A DNA stretch of 64,000 nt from positions 1 through 64,000 of the forward strand of contig NW_026252129.1 in NCBI RefSeq assembly GCF_025399195.1. The letters run 5' to 3'. A program made the position numbers and the translations under genes. Position 1 is the first letter of the stretch. Each line of letters starts with the position of its first letter. The DNA comes from Umbelopsis ramanniana AG. Its lineage: Eukaryota; Mucoromycota; Umbelopsidomycetes; Umbelopsidales; Umbelopsidaceae. Under the pieces are notes generated by a model. It worked only from the letters and a program-made list of their open reading frames with translations, was not told the origin of the DNA and did no database searches. Shown here in pieces: positions 10,182-21,290 of the stretch.

Positions 10182-11312
10182 TCAGCACGCCGATCGTGGA
10201 TGTTTGTACAAGGTTTCATTGTTGATAATGCCCATTGAGACCAATTTCTCAAAAGACCATTCCTTTGAGTTTATATCATTTTTCAAGGTCCACATAATCC
10301 CGCCTGCTCCCTGACTCCACGATGCAACTTGTGTATCCATGAACTGATGACTCCAATCATCGTCACCTGAGAATTGGGTTGCTAGTGACCATTCTCCAAT
10401 TAGGACGGGGAGATTGAAGTTCTTGAACGCAGAGGCCCTTCTACAGATGTCCTCCTTAACACTAGACCTTGTCGCACTGGGGTCGAAGGCATAATAGATA
10501 TGACAATCGATCAAGGCATTAGCCCCACTGGGCAAAAGGTCACGCCATTGGTCAATCGGTCTCCATCCATCGCTGAAGATCATTGGCACTTGGTATGCTG
10601 ACTGGTGGATGATATCATAGGACTTCCTGTAATAATAGGATAGTAGACGGAATTCTCGATCATCTCTAACTTGAGGTTCGTTTACGGGTTCTATGCCCGA
10701 GATTCGAGACTTGAGATCGTATGGGAGACTATTCATCCAATCCACAGCTGCTTGAACGGCGGTCAAGCTTCTCGAATAGTGGTCACGCTGGTAGAATTCG
10801 ATGGCTCCAGCATGTCCAGAGTGCTGTTCACCATTCTGTGATCCCGGTAGACCATGTAACACAATGAGCGCATTGATGTTGTACTTTCCACAGTATGATA
10901 ATATACGTTCTAGCTCCGGTTTTTGTCCTTCTGTCACATAGGGCTCGCCATCGATAGGTGCTATGAAAGCCCAGTATCCAACGGGTATACGGATGTGGTT
11001 GGCGCCTACACTGGCCAGAGTACGGAAATCATCTTCAGTAATCCAGGTTCTCCAATGCTCTTTCAGAATTTCCGATGCATTGGTGGCTTGTTGACAGAAT
11101 GTCCATTCATCATTAGCGTTTGGAGCATGCTGTTCGAATAGCTGAGGTGCTATCCATCGTTCAAGTACGAGCCAGTTGCCAACGTTGGCACCAAAAGCTT
11201 TGTCTCGCCAGTAATTCCATGCTGTGCCTTCTCTCTTGATGACAGCAGCTGAACACAATGATTGGAAAGAAAGTAGTATAAGGAGTAGATTGGTTAATGG
11301 CATTGACATCAT
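10182..11312 (-). CDS. Secreted GH5 exo-beta-1,3-glucanase-like protein, tandem copy 2
   Basis: An intronless gene of 376 residues, the same length as copy 1 and aligning without gaps. It has a signal peptide (about residues 1-22, then IKREG with a possible KR cleavage site), GANVGNWLVLERW, IRIPVGYWAF, LHGLPGSQNG, acid Glu212 in NEP and nucleophile Glu307 in IGEWS, so the catalytic pair is intact. One conserved position differs: the Asp of the DLHG block is Val151 (LIVLHG). That block lies near the active site in this family, so activity or specificity may have shifted. The role is probably cell-wall glucan trimming or degradation outside the cell. Confidence 0.93.
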   Translation of the reverse strand: MMSMPLTNLLLILLSFQSLCSAAVIKREGTAWNYWRDKAFGANVGNWLVLERWIAPQLFEQHAPNANDEWTFCQQATNASEILKEHWRTWITEDDFRTLASVGANHIRIPVGYWAFIAPIDGEPYVTEGQKPELERILSYCGKYNINALIVLHGLPGSQNGEQHSGHAGAIEFYQRDHYSRSLTAVQAAVDWMNSLPYDLKSRISGIEPVNEPQVRDDREFRLLSYYYRKSYDIIHQSAYQVPMIFSDGWRPIDQWRDLLPSGANALIDCHIYYAFDPSATRSSVKEDICRRASAFKNFNLPVLIGEWSLATQFSGDDDWSHQFMDTQVASWSQGAGGIMWTLKNDINSKEWSFEKLVSMGIINNETLYKHPRSAC

Positions 11313-12658
11313 TTTTTAAGGAGTGAACCCATTGACCTTTTTCCGCTGTTTTATATTAACTCATGTTGGCCGGTATATGACTCGGCTGAATGATGGTTCA
11401 TAACTGTGGGGACCATCTGCTCTGTCTACGCAATGCTACGTATTGCTACCAGACATTCTTTCAGCTTCGTTGATGCACCCTAATCTTAATCTTGATTGAT
11501 GTCTCATGGTGCATGTTGAACGTAAAAAAAATAAAAAATAAATTCTAGAAGGATGATGTAGCTTTCTGCGAACAGAAATAGAGGCAAGCATAGTGTTGCA
11601 ATGCAAAGGCAAGAGCGAGTAAAATTACGACGTTTACGTTGTTTAGCATTGCTTTATCTCTATCGATTTATCACTTCGCGTCATCTTCAAAAACCCTATA
11701 CCAGCCCTCCGACTTCCAGTTCCATTGCCGAACAACGTCTTGTTCGAAATCCGAACGGTAGTTCACACCCAAAGGCCCACCTGATGTAATTTTAATGCCA
11801 GATTTTGAAATAAGCATTATTATTGATCATGCGATATTCTTCAGAACGTTCCCTTGTCATGATGTATTGCTTGTGGAAGTTGCCAAAGTTCTTCCATGTC
11901 TACCATAATCGTTTTCACTCGTGCAAAAAGCAAGTATGCACAACAAAGATGAGATACCGAATGGAAACGAAGGTACAGCATTTTTGTTCAATGAAGTGCT
12001 TAGCAATACAACATGATCGGGGAACCATGCAAATGGGAAATTGCAATATAGGCAAGTGGAAGAAGACTTGGAAATAAAGTTATTGCACCAATACATCAGA
12101 ATGACATGATCTTTCGGTCAGATGTCTAGAACACACCATCACTGCAAACCATGGCAAGTCAAAAAATAAAGTATGGTAACAGGGCCAATACCGAGTGAAT
12201 GGTAGGATATTTTTACCCCACAAAAGGAAGATCGCGTACGATTAAATTTCAATTGCAGCGTGTCGAGCACAATTATCTGCACATGTCACTACCATGGTCT
12301 GCCACAGCAGACAAAGAGAAGACAACACGATGATGGGTTGGAAAGACCTTCTCAATGTGAGAAGGATTATTACATTACACTTGAATAGAAAACTGAAAAA
12401 GTTGATACAAATCAGTGAAGTACGGCGGAGCAAACTTCCAAAAATATGGTGAGATATGCCAAAAAATATATAGAGCAACGATGCAAAAACGGGATAAAAT
12501 CAAAAAAGTAATAAGCAAAAAAAAAAAAAAAAGGAAATAACGAAGAAATTGAAAAAAATCTATAGATGAAGGGGTCAAGGATTGAAAACCTTTATAACTT
12601 AGCAAGTGTGGTAGCAAGGAAATGGTAGAAGGAAAATTTTGTCGAGGAGGGTGGGCCG
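11313..12658. other. Intergenic: GH5 copy 2 promoter and 3' region of the bHLH gene
   Basis: 1346 bases with a few 60-85 codon frames on both strands and no recognisable product. The right-hand part (12240-12658) is AT-rich with long A runs, including about 16 consecutive A near 12519, and is likely the 3' untranslated region of the bHLH gene. No gene called. Confidence 0.5.
11349..11355 (-). promoter_or_regulatory. TATA box of GH5 copy 2
   Basis: TATAAAA on the minus strand, about 40 bases before the ATG at 11312, in a position compatible with a short leader. Confidence 0.5.
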
Positions 12659-14902
12659 TTACTCGCTCTCTTCAACATCATTGCTTCGAGTACTTGAGCG
12701 ACGTGAAGTATCTCCATTGTTCTCTTCTTCTTCTCGTTGAGAGGAGGCCAGGCGTTCGGTTCGTTCAATACGTCGACGCCTTGCTTCAGCCTTTTCTTCC
12801 CGTTCCTCTTCCATTTCCTCTTCCGTGACCTCGGGGAGACCAGATTGTTTTCTAAGCTCACGAAGCTTCTGCGTCACACGGTCAAGCTTGCTATCTTTCA
12901 ATCGATTATCGTCCTTGAGTCGCACAATGTACTCAAACGAGTGCTGTAACAGAACAACTTTGCTCATCTGTTTGACTTCCTTCTCCTTCTCCTTGCGCAC
13001 TTCATCTTCGACCACAGTGTCAGTCGAGTCGTCATCTTCAGCTCCTTGAACGGTTTCATTCACAAGCGATCCAACAATTTCATTTCGTAAGCAATCAAAG
13101 CTTTTCTTCAGGGTATCTCTTCGTCGTTGTTCTGCCGCCTTGTGAGCAGTTCGTCGTATCTCAATGCCAGAATGAATACTGGGTGAAAACTGCATCCCCA
13201 AACTGGCAATCTTGCCTTCTCGTAAGTTTTGATAATTACTCTTGGAAGCCAAAATGTGGGCCGCTGCTTCTTGGTCCACTACACCTGAGTTTGGAGTAGG
13301 TGGCCAATTGGGCTTGAGAGATGGGGATATTAAGGGCTTGAGAGCCCGTGGAGATTGGGATACTTGAGGTCGGAGGGCGGCTGGTGACATAATGATGGTT
13401 GGATCACTCATGGACATTCTCGGTGAGAGACCAAAATTAGGGGCAATAGCTGGTGAAGCAAATGGTTCCTTTTTGTTTTTCCGATTGGTACTGCTTCGCC
13501 GTCTGTTCGAGGTGGGTTTGAGAGACGGTGATGACAAGGGATACTGAGGTGGCGCATCCAGTACCATAGGTAAAATGGCATCAGGTAAACTAGGCATATG
13601 ATCGACTGACCCCAAGTCGCCTGCATTGGCATTGCTTGACGGCGATGATGACACACTATTGGATCCACTTCCTCTACCTCCATTGAGCTTCATTAACGAT
13701 GCAGGGGTTGCGGGTGCCAGCGAGGTTGGTGAAGATGGTGCTGACGACATTGCTGGTCGAAGTGCATGCGGTGATGCAGCTGAGTAGGATGTTTGCGGTA
13801 ATGGTGGTGGCATACTTGAATCCAGCATAGGTGAAGATGCAGACTGCTGTAAAGGTGACATATGGGCCATATTGCCTAGGGTTTGATATCCACCGTTTGA
13901 TCTTCCATCCGTTTGACTAACCATGGAGCTTTTGAGTTGGGGACTAGCCATAGCAATTTTTTGTCTAAGCGTTGCTTGTCGTTTGACATTACCATTGTAA
14001 CCATTTTGATAAGGAGATTTGATAGAATTGGACCTTGCTCCTCGCTTGTTGTTATTGCTAGTTGATTGCAATCTGGGTGACGAGGCAGATTGCTGCATTT
14101 TTTGTTGCTGTTGCTGTTGCAGGGCTAATAAATGCTGCTGCTGCTGTTCGATCAGGGCAAGCTTACGCTGCAAAATAGCCTCAGCTGATTGTCCGTCCTC
14201 TTGATGACCATTCGATTGCATATCACCGAAAAAGTGAGGTGATGACTGGTGAGGATGCAGTGCCGGAGAAGAAAGTGGCGAGAAATGAACATCATGGTTC
14301 ATACTGGCCATCGTGGTATTGGAGTATCCCCCATTGAACACCGGTGTAATGGCAGGTGACACTAACGGTGTGAAGAAGTTCTGTTTTTTTACAAAAAAAA
14401 AAAAAAAAGATAAAAAATGGGGTATTAGAAAAAAACCACATTCGGGCAAACCACACCAGTATGAGAAAAAAAAAAGGGGGGAAACCCCATAACCTACCTC
14501 ATCATCCATGATATTATGAAATTCGTCATGGTTCGTATACCTTGTACTGGTTTGCAATGGGGTGTGAAACTCTTCAGCATTCTCGGGATTCGTAGCCATA
14601 TTCAGTGGTGACATGGTAGCATAGTCCGGGTTATGACCAGTCAGCACAGAGCTACCAGTGCGATTTCCTTCAGTAGTATCAGGAGTGAGTTGAGGCAGGT
14701 TGGACATGAACTTCTGATTGGCATGAATGGCTTGGTGCAGCTGGTCATTGGAGAGATGGTGGGAGTCCACTCCATTCTCTACTAATGAAAAAAAATCAAA
14801 CTCTGAAGGTTCGTTTCGATATGTGGAATGGTGGCCATAAGACTGCTGCTTCAGCATGTCTGACGTGGCCATGGCGTCATGGTCGAAACTATGGTAATTC
14901 AT
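12659..14902 (-). CDS. bHLH transcription factor, E-box (CACGTG) class
   Basis: Exons 14902-14498 and 14380-12659 give 708 residues. I chose the ATG at 14902 (MNYHSFDHD) because the in-frame sequence before it lacks an ATG and reads like a 5'-UTR splice acceptor (TTTGCACAG). The long N-terminal part is Ser/Pro/Gln-rich with glutamine runs. The DNA-binding domain lies near residues 540-630: basic region HKAAEQRRR with the His, Glu and Arg that read CACGTG, helix 1 LKKSFDCLRNEI, an acidic loop, then helix 2 MSKVVLLQHSFEYIVRL. A charged helical C-terminus follows and could act as a zipper. A nuclear regulator, with targets unknown. The 117-base intron at 14381-14497 has no stop and keeps frame, so a 747-residue retained form is possible. 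Confidence 0.9.
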   Translation of the reverse strand: MNYHSFDHDAMATSDMLKQQSYGHHSTYRNEPSEFDFFSLVENGVDSHHLSNDQLHQAIHANQKFMSNLPQLTPDTTEGNRTGSSVLTGHNPDYATMSPLNMATNPENAEEFHTPLQTSTRYTNHDEFHNIMDDEVGYGVSPLFFFSYWCGLPECGFFLIPHFLSFFFFFVKKQNFFTPLVSPAITPVFNGGYSNTTMASMNHDVHFSPLSSPALHPHQSSPHFFGDMQSNGHQEDGQSAEAILQRKLALIEQQQQHLLALQQQQQQKMQQSASSPRLQSTSNNNKRGARSNSIKSPYQNGYNGNVKRQATLRQKIAMASPQLKSSMVSQTDGRSNGGYQTLGNMAHMSPLQQSASSPMLDSSMPPPLPQTSYSAASPHALRPAMSSAPSSPTSLAPATPASLMKLNGGRGSGSNSVSSSPSSNANAGDLGSVDHMPSLPDAILPMVLDAPPQYPLSSPSLKPTSNRRRSSTNRKNKKEPFASPAIAPNFGLSPRMSMSDPTIIMSPAALRPQVSQSPRALKPLISPSLKPNWPPTPNSGVVDQEAAAHILASKSNYQNLREGKIASLGMQFSPSIHSGIEIRRTAHKAAEQRRRDTLKKSFDCLRNEIVGSLVNETVQGAEDDDSTDTVVEDEVRKEKEKEVKQMSKVVLLQHSFEYIVRLKDDNRLKDSKLDRVTQKLRELRKQSGLPEVTEEEMEEEREEKAEARRRRIERTERLASSQREEEENNGDTSRRSSTRSNDVEESE

Positions 14903-15863
14903 TAGCTGTGCAAAGAAACCACGGGAAGTCCCGCTACGCAAGTATTTTAAAAATTATTATTTTTTTTCATTTTGATTTTCGGTATGATTTTTTATACAAC
15001 GGGTTTTTTTGCACTGCCGCACACTACTTTTGTGAACCCGTAAAGCAAAGCCATGGGGTCAACTCATGGTGCTCACTTAGATCAAGCTTAAGTGCGTATG
15101 CACACGTTCAATGGAAAACCAAACCCGGTCCGTTTAGTCTTCATAATAAATTTGTTCTATTTGGTCTGTCACTAGAAGATCGCATCGATCTGTACTTAAA
15201 TCGAAACAAAATAAACGCCTGTTCACCGTAGGACAGGAAAATGAGAAAACTTTGGGCGGGCTCACACGCCAAATGACATGTTGGTCAATGTAACAATAAA
15301 CATTTTCCCCCTTACTTTCATACGTTGCGTTTTCCGTAATATTTCCATTGATGCAAAAAATTCTTTTTTACTTGTTGCAAGTCCATATCTAATTGGTCAA
15401 CGGTTTACAGTGGCGATGATTTTGGCGGGGGCAGCAACTCAGCCAATTGGGAGCTAGATATTGATAAGGTGTTCAACCCAACATCGACTGGCGAGCGCGC
15501 GGAGATTGTGGGGCTCCAAAGAGTCGGCCGGTGGATTTTTCTATTCGTTATGGCTGACTTCCAAGATTTAAGCATTTTGGCAATATGCCGGGCGTAGTTG
15601 AATCCAAAAAGTATTGTATGATTTTATACCTTTTTGATTCCGTGAGCATGGTAACACAACATCTGGCAAAGCGCTAATGCCATGTAGGGCTCCAAGGAAT
15701 AGATTTACAGAACATAATGTGGATGCAAGCCAATAATAAATAAAAAAATCATGTACAGTTTGCTAGATACATTTTACGATGGGGTAGTCATTTTCCCCCG
15801 GGGGATATACATGTGTATACTGTGGTTCCGTCAGTGGAACGGGTGGTTTGCAAAAATGGTGGC
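14903..15863. other. Intergenic: bHLH promoter and 3' flank of the methyltransferase
   Basis: 961 bases of AT-rich DNA. The segment next to 14902 probably holds a 5'-UTR intron acceptor. No other feature is recognised. Confidence 0.45.
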
Positions 15864-17688
15864 TCACACTGAAAGTGATGCGGACGAGTCAGTGGTGTCA
15901 CTGCAATCTGAAGGTGGAGATGATGAAGCTGAGAACGTCCTATTCGAGCTTTGTGATCGGTTCTTCTTATGACTGGAACGTTTTTCAAGGTAAATCGGTA
16001 CTTCCTCGGCTTTGCGGCCATAGTAAGCGTAATAGTTGCAGTAACATTGTGACTTGGCCATTTCCTTTTGTACAAGGCTAACCAACCGCTCGTAAGTAGC
16101 AAAACCAATCGTCTTGGGGTCCGTGCTGCCCAAAATAATAGGTTTAAGCGACGCCATAGTTTCAATCCAATATTGCTGAGCTTTTAATCCAAGCTTGGTA
16201 TCTGACCATACCCCAACCGGCATGGATAAATAGGTGTTATTGATGTCGGAAAGATGAGACCTTAGGAAGACATCCAAGTTTCTACCAATGCGTGGATTAT
16301 ATTGGCGGTTGCGTAAGGCAGCAATAGCTGTAGTGTAGATCAAACACAAATAATTTTTTTTTAGTAATTATGGACATGAGCCAAATGAGACATTGCCTAT
16401 TAGGTTATACCCACCGAAAGTATTCCAGCGTTTCAAAGCCGGACCAGAGCGCTTTATTTCCCTGCAATGAAGTGGACTGATGCTTTAGTGGAAAATGGCT
16501 TCCTTGATGTGGACAATGTTTCGGGGTCACTTACCAATCAGCTTCCATGAACTCAAGGTAGGCATTGTACTTGGCTACACGAGTGATATCTCCAATGGTC
16601 CTATCCCAATCGTCGAAGGGGATAGCAAGGGAGAGGTTACGGCAAAAAACATAATCAAATGTTTCATTGGCAAATGGAAGAGCGCTCGTCATATCGACCT
16701 TGAGCATGGTGAGGTTGGGAGAAATGGAAGCATCCTTTTTCAAAGAAACGTCAATGCCAGTAAAGTGAGAGCGCTTGTATTTTTGGGCCATTTCAATGCA
16801 CCAGCTGCCTGAGCCGCAACTTTAAAAAACATGCCACAGTCAGGTCAATAAATTGTCTTCAGTACCACGAGTTCGAAAATGAGGAAGGTTCCTTACCCAA
16901 CATCTAGCACCTTGATGCCTTTCATCAACAAGGTTTCGATGGGAGAGCGATAAATGCTGTTTTGAAAAAAATATTGGTTACGGGGTCAAAGTGGATTGGG
17001 GCCACAGTGGTTGGCAGCTTACCAATTGAATAGCTCTTTCATAAGCTCATGTTCGTTGTCAAGCCGGGCCAGCTCTGCTTGATCAGTGGGTAAGGGATAC
17101 ATAGAATGGGGGTCTGGATACTGGGTTAATACCGACTACATTGGGACCTTGTTTTTAGCGTGTGTTACACAACTTACCTGTACATTTAGAAAAATTTCTT
17201 CCTAATATTGATCGACTGCTATCTCTGCTAGTATCGAGCAAGGATTTTATGTGATCAGTTTGAGTGAGCTCCATGGTGGGTTTCTCAGCAAGGTCTTGTT
17301 GTAAAAATACAGCATTTAAATTTGGTGTCTTGGGGCTCGGGCACACTATATGCTGCTGTTGCTCAGGAAGGCGTTGTGGCGGTTTTATACTCATTTGTGG
17401 ATTCTTTTTATTGGCCAGGGTTAAATTGGTTGCTTTCTCTGACGGAACATCATGCTCAGAAACCTGAAGACATCGATGCCTTTGTTGGAGAAGCTTTTCA
17501 CTGGGTTGGCGATGCAATGTTCGTGAATAGAGATCGATGCTTGGTTGCTTATGTAATGATCGAGAAGGGAGATCTACTCCCTCGTTGTTGAGTAGCTTGA
17601 CCTGCAAGGGGTTGCCAATATCGCCATATATCTTTACAGGTGCGATGGTATTGGGAGTCCAAGGCGTTGGTATTTCAATTTTCGGCAT
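15864..17688 (-). CDS. SAM-dependent class I methyltransferase
   Basis: Six exons: 17688-17178, 17113-17023, 16956-16897, 16819-16535, 16461-16415 and 16327-15864. Phases all agree, giving 485 residues. The first ~170 residues are low-complexity and probably disordered. The Rossmann-fold methyltransferase domain then starts, with motif I VLDVGCGSGSW split across the exon 3/4 junction, the acidic strand-2 segment (GIDVSLK), and a motif-IV-like stretch FDYVFCRNL. The tail is Ser/Lys-rich. The preceding block YPLPTDQAELARLDNEHEL is shared by fungal methyltransferases of the LaeA/UMTA-like type, as I recall it. The substrate is unknown. The start at 17688 follows a likely 5'-UTR acceptor (TGTACAG). 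Confidence 0.88.
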
Positions 17689-19310
17689 AACTGTACAAAT
17701 GTGGGTGAAGAAGAGTGAAAAGAAAGAGCTACACGAAAGAGAATTTTTTTCATCTAATATCCATCTTGCTTGCATAGATCACGCGTAGGGGTCCTTCTGT
17801 TTTAGTGCATCGATAAAAAGTACCCGACGAAACTTACGCCAACCATTGACCCAAAGCAGGCTGTTGGACAAGCGTAGCATGATCTGTTGGGAAATTAAAA
17901 GTGTCCCTCGTGAGCATGCATTATTACCGTGAGCGTTTGTCTCGACGGTAAGGCATCACGACATGGTTTGTTTTCTCCAGGAAGTCAATGTTCAAGCGGG
18001 ATAAACCAGAGCCGAACAGCAAAGCATAGTGAAAATTGTATAGAGATATGGCTTTTTTATTCATGTTGGCATCAAAATCTTGCCAGCGTACCCAAAATTT
18101 CAGGTACAGCAGAATCTCGTATCACTGGAAAGCAAATAGCACCAGGCCAAAAGTGTAAAGGCGAAAGTGTATGGTCCAAGCACTTTTTCCGAACTCCCGC
18201 TTCGGTAGACAAATCATTGCCCCCACGTTCAAAGGCTTTAAACCGAAGAAGGTAAAAGGAGCGGGTTCTAGTCCATAGTGAAGGACTCAGTTGATAAGCC
18301 ATGCGTGCAGGTCTTATGCGGCGAGGAGAATTTGTAAAGAGTATTTTTTTTCCAAACAGACAAAATTTCCCGCCTTTGGGAACTAATGCACCACACCCAA
18401 TTGCGCTTAGAATATGGTCACTCAAGGTGACGAAGGATGTGTGTTCGTCTGACTGGCCAGCCATTGTCCTACATGAAAAATTTCGAGTGCAATAAATTCT
18501 CCAGCAGGCAGGACCAGCGTGGAGGGCGTGGCCCACCCATGCTGATGTGGGTGAGTGGGAAAGTAATGACCAAACCTACAGTTCACTTGGGGAATGATCA
18601 CTCAGTAATGGGAAGCCCGGTCTCCGAACACCTAGAATTGACCGTGTGTAGAGCATAATGAGAAGTTCAGTTTACCAACAGAATACCAGTACAAAGAAAT
18701 TGATTGAACAAGCAAGCCCATAGAATAAAGTAGATTATCTATTTACTCACACGATGGCGATCTTGCATATACACCTACCTTTCATATCCCAATGGCTGTT
18801 GTTCAGCTCTGATAATTGGAATGGGCTCCGGAAATGGGGATATAGTTATGGCAAGGATGAGCCGCCAATAAGTGCCATGAGGGATCGATCGGCAAGTTCA
18901 CGTTTACATGGTGACTCCTTAAATCCCGTCAACCCTTCCCCCACAGTCGCGTTTTATGTATTTGGTTGCCAAGTGTGGTAGTGGCGGGAGTCGGAGAGGC
19001 TGAAAGAAGAAAGAAACACGGTCATACCCATTGTCAAAGGGCAAGGAAGTGATACAAAGGAAAAGAGCTATTAAAATCTTAGTGGAGGAGCGAGCGTCCA
19101 ATGTTCTACTGAAGAGAGCTGGTTGGTAAGACATGGCCATAGGGCTGAAGAATTTGTGTGACTTTGAAACATAAGTGATCGTCTCTGCTAACCAGTCTGT
19201 TAGTATTTTTTTTTTTCTTCTTCTTCTTTTGCCGCGACAAACCCCACCCTCCCCTTCTCTGAATCTCCCTTTATTTTGCTAAATCTTCACCATTCGTCCT
19301 CGGTAACTTC
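17689..19310. other. Divergent intergenic region between methyltransferase and STK32-like kinase
   Basis: 1622 bases, the longest gap in the window. A 154-codon frame on the minus strand (18072-18536) has no domain-like composition and I do not accept it as a gene. Just before the kinase start there is a pyrimidine-rich tract (about 19205-19270), typical of fungal promoters. I see no other structure. Confidence 0.5.
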
Positions 19311-20929
19311 ATGGGAGCCGTCTGCTGCAGAGGAGAGGACATCGACTATGACCGAGAAGGTAGTGTATGGAGCCAAAACTTTTCGATTTAAGCAAGCGTC
19401 TACCAACTAACACCTCCCCCCAAAAACCAAAAAGATGTTCATCTAAGTCACTTCAACCTTTTGAGAGCTATAGGGAAAGGTTCATTCGGAAAAGTTAGAA
19501 TCGTTCAACACAAAGGTACTAAGCAGATATATGCTCTCAAATACATCAACAAGAACAAATGCATCAAAATGCACGCTGTTCAAAATATCCTATCGGAACG
19601 CAAACTGCTGGAACACATCGAGCACCCCAATATTGTCAACCTTCGATATGCGTTTCAGGATGAAGAAAACATGTTCATGGTACTCGATGTTATGCTTGGA
19701 GGAGACTTGCGATTCCATTTGGATCGATTGGGTTGCTTTCGAGAAAATCAAGTTCGTTTCATAGTGGCAGAGCTTGCTCTAGCCATTCATTATTTGCATA
19801 CCCACCACATCATTCACAGGTAAGCTCTTTCTTCCCCGCCCCGTACATCCACATGCTTTTTCCTCATTATTTTTTATGTTTCAGGGATATCAAGCCGGAT
19901 AATATATTATTGGACGATAAAGGACATGCTCACCTTTCCGACTTTAACATTGCCTTCAGGTGCAAGGAAGGCGCTATCATGTACTCTGTTGCTGGATCGA
20001 TGGCGTACATGGCTCCAGAATTATTGATGAAAAGAGGTTACAACACAGCCATTGATTGGTGGAGCTTGGGGGCGACAGCCTATGAACTGCTTTTTGGAAA
20101 AGTAAGTGGCTGCCATGCATATTTGTCTACACCCTAAATCTTGAGAGCTGATTTTACCTTTTTCAGCGGCCGTTTCGAGGAAATTCTAACGATGCCATAT
20201 CCAAGGCAATTGCTTACGAAGAACTCAAGTATCCAGATAATGCTCACGATATCCTGTCTCCTGAATGTTTTGATGTTATCGGCAGGGTAAGCTCTGCCCA
20301 CCTTTTTAAAAACCTAGTTTATCATCCCGCCGCTGACATTGTTTATTAGCTGATGTGTAAAAACCCAAGCAACCGATTAGGAGTAGGAGAAGATGGCTTT
20401 TCTCAATTGATCACACATGCTTGGTTTCGCGATATAGACTGGAAACAGATTGAGCAGAAGACATTGGATCCTCCATTCTGTCCAGATGTAAGTTGGTTAG
20501 AAATGTGTTTGAGTTTATAATCATTGCTAATGTATCCTTTAGAACAAGAAAGCCAATTTTGATGTGGTGCACGAGCTGGAAGAATTGCTATTAGAAGATT
20601 CGCCTCTCAAATCCCGAAGACGGAAGAAGCCGACGGACACGAATATTTCAAGCCATCACCGAAGCTTCAGTCAGCAATGGACAGCTGACCAATGCCGCGA
20701 CTTGATCAATATGGAAGCCAAGTTTTTAGACTACGACTTCACCAAACATTCTGTAGCGCAATCGGATCTTCGCCTTGGCACCGAACCTAGTGGCGTTAAC
20801 GAAGTATCTGGAAACATGGGAAATGCTCGGGGCCACGCGTTGAACGCTGTAGCTGATCAAGCCAAATCAGATGTACTGACGGTTGAAAATACCAAAGACA
20901 TTAAGTTGGATTCACTCAAATTTAATTAA
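19311..20929 (+). CDS. AGC-type serine/threonine kinase, YANK/STK32 family, probably lipid-anchored
   Basis: Six exons, 19311-19359, 19435-19819, 19885-20101, 20167-20286, 20350-20487 and 20543-20929, give 431 residues. The N-terminus MGAVCC has Gly2 for N-myristoylation and two cysteines for palmitoylation, suggesting membrane anchoring. Kinase features: glycine loop IGKGSFGKV, ALKYI lysine, HRDIKPDNILL, and DFNIA in place of DFG, which is the hallmark of YANK kinases. APELL and DWWSLG follow. The catalytic residues are present. The last ~130 residues are hydrophilic, with a basic patch (SRRRKK). The physiological role of this family is poorly known. Confidence 0.92.
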
Positions 20930-21290
20930 GATACCACCGAATGTTTTTCTTTCTGTTTTGACATACTTCACCCCCCTTTTTCTCTTTGCATGTACATACC
21001 AACTGTAGAACATAACGCCTGCTTTAATACTGCTCTCCTTGTTTGCAGTACATAACGTATTCCTTCAACATAATCCTCCTTCGGCGGAACATATAGCTAC
21101 TGTTTTCAAAATAAAAGAAACCTCGTATCTCGTTCCGAACATGCGGTGGCTTTCCAGAAGTCCACTGATCACAACAATAGAAACTGGACGTTTTATTTGC
21201 AAGAACGTCAAGCCACTCCATACGTTAAAAGTACATAAAACTCAGGTTTCAGCCGAACACCGACCAGACTATAATCGGCGACCTCTTCAT
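20930..21290. other. Intergenic, kinase 3' end and promoter of the DUF938 gene
   Basis: About 360 bases. The frame of the downstream gene stays open from 21039, so part of this could be its 5' coding region (see the next entry). Otherwise no feature. Confidence 0.4.

Noticed and set aside
14381-14497. Continuation of the bHLH coding frame through the T-rich segment as ordinary coding sequence
   Set aside because: The segment has good GTAGGT and ACAG borders, and the translated piece is Phe-rich and unlike the flanking low-complexity protein. I treat it as an intron and report possible retention separately.
17264-17788. Overlapping plus-strand frames opposite the methyltransferase N-terminus
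   Set aside because: They are short and fragmentary, and the minus strand carries a continuous six-exon gene.
18072-18536. 154-residue open frame on the minus strand in the largest gap
   Set aside because: No domain or signal, and no introns or neighbouring pattern. The product looks random.
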